DNA of 36,846 nucleotides from assembly GCA_015478785.1 (NCBI GenBank), contig JADMKO010000028.1:2196-39041 (forward strand). Direction: 5' to 3'. Shown piece by piece: positions 26,285 through 34,385 of this stretch; the stretch's first letter is position 1; every line of letters starts with the position of its first letter. Position numbers and translations under genes: made by a program. A model generated the notes under the pieces. It worked only from the letters and a program-made list of their open reading frames with translations. It did no database searches and was not told the DNA's origin. This stretch comes from Chryseobacterium sp. GTDB lineage: Bacteria; Bacteroidota; Bacteroidia; Flavobacteriales; Weeksellaceae.

Positions 26285-28355
26285 ATGATTTTAAAATATT
26301 TTCTATTGCTGCAGCCAGCTTGTCTGCGTTGGGCAGCATTTCTTTTTCAAGAATTAAATTAATCGGAACAGCAGGAAGATTCATCGCTCCAATTGCTTCC
26401 ACCGGAGCATCCAGATGTTGAAAACAGTTTTTAGAAATCCTGTGCGCCAAAGCTTCAGCAAAAGAATTCTGAATTTGTTCCTCGGTTAGTACAATACATT
26501 TTCCATGAAGTTTCACTCTTTCAAAAATGAGGGTTTCATCCAAAGGAATCAGCGTTCGGAGGTCAATAATCTCTACTCTTCCGGAGAACTTTTTCGCTGC
26601 TTCTTTCGCCCAGAAAACGCCCATTCCGTAAGTCACAACTACCATTGTTCGTCCTTTCTGCATTTCAGATTCATCGGTCTCCAGAATAAGATTGGCTTTG
26701 CCGAAAGGTAGGATATAATCTTCTGCTGGTTCTATAGTTTTGGCATCCTCAGTGCCGGGAACTTTGCTCCAGTACAGTCCTTTGTGTTCCAGCATGATCA
26801 CCGGATTCGGGTCATAATATGCTGCTTTAAGCAATCCTTTGAAGTCGGCAGCATTGCTGGGATATGCTATTTTAATTCCTTTAATATTGGCAAGAATACT
26901 TTCGACACTTCCGCTGTGATACGGTCCGCCACCACCATACGCACCGATGGGAACACGAATAATACTGCTCACAGGAAACTTACCATAAGAAAGATAAGAC
27001 GATTTGGATATTTCTGTAATCAGCTGATTGATACCTGGATAAATATAATCTGCAAACTGAACTTCAACAATAGGTTTTAATCCTACAGCACTCATCCCAA
27101 CGGTAGAACCAATAATATAAGCTTCCTGAATCGCTGTGTTAAATACTCTTTTTATGCCAAATTTGGCTCCCAATGTTACCGTTTCACGGAAAACACCACC
27201 AATTCTTTCGCCAACATCCTGCCCGTACAATAAAGCTTCGGGATGTTTCCACATCAGTTCCTGTATCGCATGAATGGCGGCATCCACCATTACAATTTTT
27301 TCCTGTCCTTCAGGAGTCCGCGTTCCGGTTTCTTCGGTAATGGGAGTTGGCGCAAAAACATGATCAGCTACACTTTCCGCTTTGGGATCCTCTGCTTTTG
27401 TGGCTTTTTCAAATGCTTCTTCAATTTCTTTTCTGCATTGAATTTCTATTTCATCAAGATTTTTTTCATCAAAACCTTCGTCATTGATCAGGTAATTTTT
27501 CAGGAGTATTCCGGGATCTTTCGCGCGGTGCTTTTCCAGATCGGTTTCATCACGGTAAAACTCTCTTCTCACGCCGGAAGTATGGTGTCCAATCAAAACT
27601 GTTGAGGCGCATACGAGCATGGGTTTGCGTTCTGTTCTTACGAAATCCACGGCTTTTTTCATCGCCAGATAACTTTCAGTGAAATCAGTTCCATTTACCC
27701 GCATCCTGCTCATTCCGACAAATCCTGCTGCATAATCGTAAGCATCGGAAGTTCGGGCTTCTTCTTTAGTGACAGAAATTCCCCATTCATTGTCCTGAAC
27801 CATAAAAATAACGGGAAGCTGATGAAGCGCCGCAAACTGAAATGCTTCTGCTACTTCGCCCTCAGTGACGGAATTGTCGCCCAGACTGCAGACTACCACT
27901 GGATTATTGTCAAATTGCTGAAGCTTAAATTCTTCGATATACTGAATTCCCTGCGCTACACCGGTAGTAGGAATCGCCTGCATTCCTGTCGCAGAACTTT
28001 GATGGATAATTTTCGGTTTATCTTCTTCTCTGCTGGAAGGATGGGAATAATAAGAACGGCCGCCTGAAAAAGGATCCTCAGCTTTTGCCAATAGCTGAAG
28101 CATCAACCGGTAAGGCTCAAAACCGATGCCCATCAACAGACTTTCGTCGCGGTAATATGGGGAAACCCAGTCGTCTTTTGTGAGGTGATAAGCGGTAGCC
28201 AATTGTATGGCTTCGTGGCCACGGGAAGTGGAATGAACATACGTAGTAACCGATCTGTTTTCCTCGTAAACATCGGCCATTGCACGGGCCAGCATCATGT
28301 GGCGGTACGCTTTCAATAGAATATCGTGAGCTACTTTTTCTTTAATGATTTCCAT
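26283..28355 (-). CDS. Fused 2-oxoacid dehydrogenase E1 alpha/beta (branched-chain type)
   Basis: TPP half 'VVVCSLGDNSVTEGEVAEAFQFAALHQLPVIFMVQDNEWGIS'; beta half 'LYGQDVGERIGGVFRET...FNTAIQEAYIIGSTVGMSAVGLKPIVEVQFADYIYPGINQL'. Likely start MEIIKEKVAHDIL at 28355. Confidence 0.94.
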   Translation of the reverse strand: MEIIKEKVAHDILLKAYRHMMLARAMADVYEENRSVTTYVHSTSRGHEAIQLATAYHLTKDDWVSPYYRDESLLMGIGFEPYRLMLQLLAKAEDPFSGGRSYYSHPSSREEDKPKIIHQSSATGMQAIPTTGVAQGIQYIEEFKLQQFDNNPVVVCSLGDNSVTEGEVAEAFQFAALHQLPVIFMVQDNEWGISVTKEEARTSDAYDYAAGFVGMSRMRVNGTDFTESYLAMKKAVDFVRTERKPMLVCASTVLIGHHTSGVRREFYRDETDLEKHRAKDPGILLKNYLINDEGFDEKNLDEIEIQCRKEIEEAFEKATKAEDPKAESVADHVFAPTPITEETGTRTPEGQEKIVMVDAAIHAIQELMWKHPEALLYGQDVGERIGGVFRETVTLGAKFGIKRVFNTAIQEAYIIGSTVGMSAVGLKPIVEVQFADYIYPGINQLITEISKSSYLSYGKFPVSSIIRVPIGAYGGGGPYHSGSVESILANIKGIKIAYPSNAADFKGLLKAAYYDPNPVIMLEHKGLYWSKVPGTEDAKTIEPAEDYILPFGKANLILETDESEMQKGRTMVVVTYGMGVFWAKEAAKKFSGRVEIIDLRTLIPLDETLIFERVKLHGKCIVLTEEQIQNSFAEALAHRISKNCFQHLDAPVEAIGAMNLPAVPINLILEKEMLPNADKLAAAIENILKS

Positions 28356-28551
28356 AGAAAACAAAGATAGTATTTTTTTGAGAGAAGACCAGCGGTGAAA
28401 TCTCGTGAGCAGAATTTTGAAATTAAATTTAACTTCCAATAATTCAAATTGTTTTTACATGATATTCATTTTTCATCTGTCATTGCGGTAAATGGTGAAA
28501 GTTTTGATATTTTCATCAGACAAATTATTCTCACATTAAATACGATTTATC

Positions 28552-28842
28552 ATGAAATATCTTCTTATTCTTTCATCTATGCTTTTGATGGCTTGTAGTA
28601 GTTCTACAACCGATTGCGATTGCTCCCAACTAAGATGGCAACGAACAGTTGACTACCAAGGAACTTCAGATAATATTGTAGCGACAACCGATTGGAATGC
28701 GCAGGGAACCGAAGAACCAATTAACACTACCGATTGCACCGCTGATGGAACCATAGCTGAATCCGGAGTGGTAAGCACCGAAGTTTTGACCAACGGAAAT
28801 ATCCGCAAAACGGAGTATGAATATCGGGTGACGTGTTTCTAA
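28552..28842 (+). CDS. Hypothetical small lipoprotein
   Basis: Lipobox 'LLMACSSS', ATG start, 96 aa, no recognised family. Confidence 0.65.
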   Translation: MKYLLILSSMLLMACSSSTTDCDCSQLRWQRTVDYQGTSDNIVATTDWNAQGTEEPINTTDCTADGTIAESGVVSTEVLTNGNIRKTEYEYRVTCF

Positions 28843-29203
28843 AAGTTTCTGGCTTAAATAATTCTCTTTGACGATTATTTTAAAAGAGATGTTTTATCTT
28901 TATGGGGAGGTGAAAGCTTAAGTATATGAGATTTCTTTATATTTTAGTAAGTTTTCTTGATTATCAATTCTATAAAAGATATTGTTTCTATTAATAACCT
29001 TGAGATTCAATTTTTGGAAAGTTCTAATCCTTTGCATGAGCTATATCCTAAGTGGACTAACTCTTTTGTAGACATTGTATTATCTAAATTAGCAATATTT
29101 ATTTTCCTTGTAAATAGCGGTTATAAATCCTCAATTTTATCTGCTGCAAGTTTCTCAAATGACCTGAACATAAATTAGAGATTCAGCTCTCAGGAATTCG
29201 CAG

Positions 29204-29276
29204 ACAGATTATTTTGTTGTAAAATAAATCTGTGTCATCTGTGTTCCAAGAAAAATCTACAGAATCTGCGTGAAAT
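29204..29276. repeat. Intergenic hairpin plus ATCTGTG/ATCTGCG short direct repeats
   Basis: acagattatttt-gttgt-aaaataaatctgt inverted repeat (one bulge), then atctgtgtc atctgtgtt ... aatctac agaatctgcgtgaaat. Confidence 0.7.
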
Positions 29277-29358
29277 AAAACCTACACTAACTACCTTCCA
29301 AAAATAGTAATTTTTTTTTCAATTAATTTTCCTCTAATTTTACCGAAATTCTCCATTA

Positions 29359-32300
29359 ATGTATTTAGTTTTTGATACCGAAACCACGGGCTTGCCTCAG
29401 AATTTTAATGCTCCCGTTTCGGATTCAGGCAATTGGCCCAGAATGGTTCAGTTGGCGTGGCAACTTCATGATGAACAAGGTAATCTTATCGAAAATCAGG
29501 ATTATATCATTAAACCTGAAGGCTATGATATTCCTTTTAACGCTTCACGGATCCACGGAATTACCACGAAATTGGCTCAGGAGGAAGGCCGCGATCTGTC
29601 CGAAGTACTGCATGAGTTCAACGCTGCGCTCACAAAAGCACAATTCGGTGTGGGACAGAATGTAGAATTCGATTATAAAATTATCGGTGCTGAGTTTTTC
29701 AGAAAAGAAATTGAAAATAATCTTCAGGAACTTCCCAAAGCCGATACCATGATTTTCGGTACCGATTTTTGTCAGCTTCAGGGCGGGAAAAACGGCAAAT
29801 TCAAGTCGCCGAAACTGGAAGAAATTTACGAAAAACTGTACGGATACAAATTCGAGGAAGCGCATAATGCTGCGGCCGATGTGAATGCGACAGCGCAGTG
29901 TTTCTTTGAAATGATGCGCATCGGGGTTATTAATGCAACGGATTTAAAGATTTCTGAAGAAATTATTCAGGAATTCCGCAGCAGATATCCTGAACCGGTC
30001 CGCCCTTTTGAAATCGTGATCAGAAGGCAGGTAACCGCACTGAAAAAGAAAAAGTCGAAAGTGGTATTGGGAGAAACTCCCGATGTGGATTTAGGCCGGT
30101 ATTTCAACTTTCATAATCACAGTATTTATTCCTCACTTCAGGCTTCCACGGGTATTCCGGAGCTCATCAATAAAGCGGTTGAAAATAAATTTCCAGCAGT
30201 GGGAATGGTGGATATCGGCAATATGATGGGTGCATTTAAATTCATCGCTGAGGTTGAAAAAAATAATGAACCTTTACAGAAAGAACATCAGGAATACGCG
30301 GAAAGAAAAAAGCAGGCGGAAGAAAAGGGAGAAAATTTTTCTGAAACTGAACCCGCTCCGTTGCTGATGCCTGTTTTGGGATGCGAGTTTTTCATTTCAG
30401 ACCGTCCTGAACAAAAACAGTTTACCAAAGATGATCCGGACCGAAGAACTCAGGTGGTGCTTCTGGCGAAGAATTTCAATGGTTACCGGAATCTGGCGAA
30501 GCTTTCCAGTCTGGGCTTTGTGAACGGATATTATTTCGGAGTTCCCAGAATTTCCAGAAAAATGATTGCTGAATATAAAGAAGATCTTATTGCCCTCACA
30601 TCGGGAGTTAACGGGGATATTCCTTCCACGATTCTGGAATTTGGGGAACAGAAAGGGGAGGAACTTTTCAAATGGTGGAAAGAAACTTTCGGGGATGATT
30701 TCTATGTCCAGATTCAGAACCATGAAGTGTTGGAAGAAGAACACGTGAACGATGTTCTCCTCCGTTTCGCCGATCAATATAGCGTGAAAATTCTGGCGCA
30801 AAACGAGACATATTATACCGAGAAAAAAGATGCGCGAATTCAGGACATTCTGTTTTGCATCAAAGACGGCGAAAAGCTGTCAACTCCCGTCGGAAAAGGT
30901 TTTGGGAAAAGAAAAGGACTTCCGTCCACAGAGTTTTATATTAAAGATGAAGAAGAGCTGAAACATGCTTTCCGAAATTATCCGGATGCGTTTGAAGCCT
31001 ACGATGAGTTTTTACAGAAATTTGAATCGTATACCTTGAGCCGCGAAGTTCTTCTTCCCAAATTCGATATTCCCGAAGAATTTCAAAGCGAAGAAGATGA
31101 AAAAGATGGTGGCAAACGCGGGGAAAATGCTTATCTGAGGTATTTAACCTACGAAGGAGCAAAGCACCGGTACAAAGAAATAACTCCGGAAATTGCTGAA
31201 CGACTGGATTTTGAACTGGAAGTAATTGCCAATACAGGGTATCCCGGTTATTTTCTCATTGTTCAGGATTTCTGTAACGAAGCCCGGAAAATGGGTGTTT
31301 CGGTAGGTCCGGGAAGAGGATCGGCGGCAGGTTCTGCCGTGGCTTACTGCATTGGAATTACCAATGTGGATCCTATTGAATATGATCTCCTTTTTGAGCG
31401 TTTCCTGAATCCTGAACGGGTTTCCATGCCCGATATTGATATCGATTTTGATGATGAAGGAAGAGACAGAGTGATCAAATGGGTGGTGGACAAATACGGA
31501 AAAACCAATGTGGCGCAAATCATAACGTATTCCGTTCTCGGCGGGAAATCTGCCGTAAAAGATGCAGGAAGAGTGCTGGAACTCTCTATTGCAGACACCA
31601 ATACGATTGCGAAACTGGTTCCTTCGATTCCGGGAATGAATATTGCCAAAGCACTTTCCAAATACGACAAACTTCCGCCGGAAGATAAAATGCTCGTCGA
31701 GGAGATGAAAAAAATTCTCAGCGATGAGGAGGATTATCGCCATCCTGTGATGGCTGCCGCACAAAAAATGGAAGGCGCAGTCCGGAATACCGGAATTCAT
31801 GCCTGCGGAGTGATTATTACGCCAGAAGATATCTCTAATCTGGTGCCCATCACAATTGCGGCGAAAGACAGTGATATTATTGTCTCTCAGTTTGACAACT
31901 CGGTGGCGGAAAATGCAGGCCTTCTGAAAATGGATTTTCTGGGACTCAGAACGCTCACCATTATTAAAGATGCGATTAAATTAATCCAAAAGAACCATCA
32001 GATTAGTATTGATACAGATGAAATTCCGCTGAATGATGAAAAAACCTATCAGCTGTTTCAGGAAGGAAGAACGGTTGGCGTTTTTCAGTATGAAAGCCCC
32101 GGAATGCAAAAATACATGAGAGAACTGAAACCGACGGTTTTTGCAGATTTAATTGCCATGAACGCACTTTACCGTCCAGGGCCTATCAAATATATTCCGA
32201 ATTTTATCAACCGGAAACACGGCATCGAAGAAATTGTTTACGATTTACCCGAAACCGAAGAGTATTTAGCAGAAACCTACGGAATTACCGTCTATCAGGA

Positions 32301-34002
32301 GCAGGTGATGCTGCTGTCGCAAAAGCTGGCCAATTTTACCAAAGGTGAAGCGGATACCCTGCGGAAAGCGATGGGAAAAAAACAGAAGAATGTACTGGAT
32401 AAAATGTATCCCAAGTTTCTGGAAGGCGGAAGAAGCAATAATTTGGATGAAGAAAAGCTCAACAAAATATGGAAAGATTGGGAAGCTTTTGCAGAATATG
32501 CTTTTAATAAATCGCACTCTACCTGTTATGCATTGATCGCGTATCATACCGCGTATCTGAAGGCCAATTATCCCGCCGAATATATGGCGTGTGTTATGAC
32601 TCACAACCTGAATAATACCAAGCAGATCACCATGTTTATGGAAGACTGTAAAAATATGGGAGTGGATGTTTTAGGACCGGATGTGAATGAAAGTCAGTAC
32701 GAATTTGCGGTGAACGACAGAAAACAGGTTCGTTTCGGGCTAGGTGCTATCAAAGGAATTGGAGAAGGCCCGAGTGAAGCTATTGTAGAAGCCAGAAAAA
32801 ACGGAAGATTCAAAAATATTTATGATTTTTTTGAAAGAATACCTGCTTCACAAATCAACAAAAGAGTAGTGGAAAGCTTGGTGACTGCCGGTGCTTTTGA
32901 TGAGATCGATTCCTGGCACCGCGCGCAATATTTTGATATTGATAATGCAGGACGTAGCAATATCGAGAAGTTACTGAGGTACGGGCAAAGTTATCAGGAA
33001 AATAAAAATGAAGTGGAAAATTCCCTGTTTGCAGATTTTGCTGATGAAATAAAGATCGAACCTCCGAAAATTCTACCCGCTCCCGAATGGCCGAATATGT
33101 ACAAACTCAATAAAGAAAAGGAAATTATCGGTTTCTATCTTTCTGCACATCCGTTGGATGAGTTCAAATTTCACTATCGTTTTGTTCAGGGAGTATTGTC
33201 TAAAAAAGAAGTCCTCGAGATCCGGAAAGAAGAAGAAATTATACCGGTGGAAACCGTTCTTTCAACAGTGAAGTTTTCTGATGATGAAGCTGCCGATGAG
33301 GTTATTGATATGGAGCTGGCAGAAGGAGAAGAAATGCCTGAAGAAGAACCTCTTAAAAATGTGGATGCAAAAGGGCAACTTAATTTTTTGAATCTGGATG
33401 AGATCGATGCCTTTCGGGATCGGAATTTCGGTGCGGAACAAATTCGGCTTTTCGAAGAAATTTCCGATTATCGGGAAAAACAAAAGTTCAATGCCAATGC
33501 GAAAGAATACACTGTGGCCGGATTGGTGACGGAATACACCATCCGAGATGGCAGAAACAGTGGCGAAAAAGTAGCTTTCATTACTTTGGAAGATTATACC
33601 GGAAGCTATTCATTCCGCCTTGGCGACCGCGATTACCTGAGGTTGCGCGACAAACTGGATGTCCAGCGGTTTGTGATCCTGAAAATCAAATTTACGATTT
33701 CCAAAGACGGGCGTGTTTTTGTGAATATTATGGATGTGATTGAGCTGAAGGAAGCTTTCGATAGGTTTGCAAAAAGCCTTTCGGTGGTGATGAACATACA
33801 GGATCTCCGGAAAGAAGATGTTGATTTTTTCAGACAGATCCTTCAGCAGAACAACGGCGAGCATAAAATTCATTTCTATCTGCGCAATCTTACAGACAGC
33901 AGCCATATAGAACTGCATTCCATGAAAAGCTCCGTACATATTAATCATGACATTCTGGAAGCTTTTACCCTGCAAAATAGATATGAACTATTTCTGAATT
34001 GA
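29359..34002 (+). CDS. dnaE: DNA polymerase III alpha subunit (DnaE) with fused N-terminal DnaQ-like 3'-5' exonuclease
   Basis: N-terminal 'FDTETTGLP...HNAAADVNATAQ' DEDDh exonuclease; PHP remnant 'FHNHSIYSSLQAS'; polymerase 'SVGPGRGSAAGSAVAYCIGIT...MPDIDIDFDDEGRDRVI'; C-terminal OB-like region. Confidence 0.96.
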   Translation: MYLVFDTETTGLPQNFNAPVSDSGNWPRMVQLAWQLHDEQGNLIENQDYIIKPEGYDIPFNASRIHGITTKLAQEEGRDLSEVLHEFNAALTKAQFGVGQNVEFDYKIIGAEFFRKEIENNLQELPKADTMIFGTDFCQLQGGKNGKFKSPKLEEIYEKLYGYKFEEAHNAAADVNATAQCFFEMMRIGVINATDLKISEEIIQEFRSRYPEPVRPFEIVIRRQVTALKKKKSKVVLGETPDVDLGRYFNFHNHSIYSSLQASTGIPELINKAVENKFPAVGMVDIGNMMGAFKFIAEVEKNNEPLQKEHQEYAERKKQAEEKGENFSETEPAPLLMPVLGCEFFISDRPEQKQFTKDDPDRRTQVVLLAKNFNGYRNLAKLSSLGFVNGYYFGVPRISRKMIAEYKEDLIALTSGVNGDIPSTILEFGEQKGEELFKWWKETFGDDFYVQIQNHEVLEEEHVNDVLLRFADQYSVKILAQNETYYTEKKDARIQDILFCIKDGEKLSTPVGKGFGKRKGLPSTEFYIKDEEELKHAFRNYPDAFEAYDEFLQKFESYTLSREVLLPKFDIPEEFQSEEDEKDGGKRGENAYLRYLTYEGAKHRYKEITPEIAERLDFELEVIANTGYPGYFLIVQDFCNEARKMGVSVGPGRGSAAGSAVAYCIGITNVDPIEYDLLFERFLNPERVSMPDIDIDFDDEGRDRVIKWVVDKYGKTNVAQIITYSVLGGKSAVKDAGRVLELSIADTNTIAKLVPSIPGMNIAKALSKYDKLPPEDKMLVEEMKKILSDEEDYRHPVMAAAQKMEGAVRNTGIHACGVIITPEDISNLVPITIAAKDSDIIVSQFDNSVAENAGLLKMDFLGLRTLTIIKDAIKLIQKNHQISIDTDEIPLNDEKTYQLFQEGRTVGVFQYESPGMQKYMRELKPTVFADLIAMNALYRPGPIKYIPNFINRKHGIEEIVYDLPETEEYLAETYGITVYQEQVMLLSQKLANFTKGEADTLRKAMGKKQKNVLDKMYPKFLEGGRSNNLDEEKLNKIWKDWEAFAEYAFNKSHSTCYALIAYHTAYLKANYPAEYMACVMTHNLNNTKQITMFMEDCKNMGVDVLGPDVNESQYEFAVNDRKQVRFGLGAIKGIGEGPSEAIVEARKNGRFKNIYDFFERIPASQINKRVVESLVTAGAFDEIDSWHRAQYFDIDNAGRSNIEKLLRYGQSYQENKNEVENSLFADFADEIKIEPPKILPAPEWPNMYKLNKEKEIIGFYLSAHPLDEFKFHYRFVQGVLSKKEVLEIRKEEEIIPVETVLSTVKFSDDEAADEVIDMELAEGEEMPEEEPLKNVDAKGQLNFLNLDEIDAFRDRNFGAEQIRLFEEISDYREKQKFNANAKEYTVAGLVTEYTIRDGRNSGEKVAFITLEDYTGSYSFRLGDRDYLRLRDKLDVQRFVILKIKFTISKDGRVFVNIMDVIELKEAFDRFAKSLSVVMNIQDLRKEDVDFFRQILQQNNGEHKIHFYLRNLTDSSHIELHSMKSSVHINHDILEAFTLQNRYELFLN

Positions 34003-34350
34003 TTGTTTTAATTGTATTGGTCTCATGGAGGTTTGGATGCGCTAATCTATCACTGAAACGACATTTGATAGGAATGATATCTGTATAAAGATTCATATTA
34101 AAGAAAATATTCCAAATTTTCGCATTGAGATCGATTAATTTGTAAATTACTAAATTTTGTGAGTATTTTTTACAATATTCATATTTATATGTCAATATCC
34201 GCCTTGTTTATTATCAGATATTGAAATTATCTTGATGTGAAAAATTTTATTATTCAATCGGATATCATAGTTTTCCTTAATGAAATCTGGATATTTCATT
34301 CCAATATTTCAATAAATTAACTTATTTTATTATTATATGATTTTTTCTTC

Positions 34351-34358
34351 TATATTTG
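34351..34358 (+). promoter_or_regulatory. Bacteroidota -7 element TATATTTG
   Basis: Exact TAnnTTTG match 28 nt before the ATG at 34386. Confidence 0.6.
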
Positions 34359-34385
34359 TTGCGTTTAACTTTAATTAATACAAGT

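Noticed and set aside
26283-28355. Fused E1 alpha/beta dehydrogenase as a novelty
   Set aside because: Such single-chain E1 alpha/beta proteins are already known in Bacteroidota; the sequence looks ordinary.
31144-31800. 218-aa minus-strand ORF
   Set aside because: Antisense to the conserved dnaE polymerase core; no domain features.
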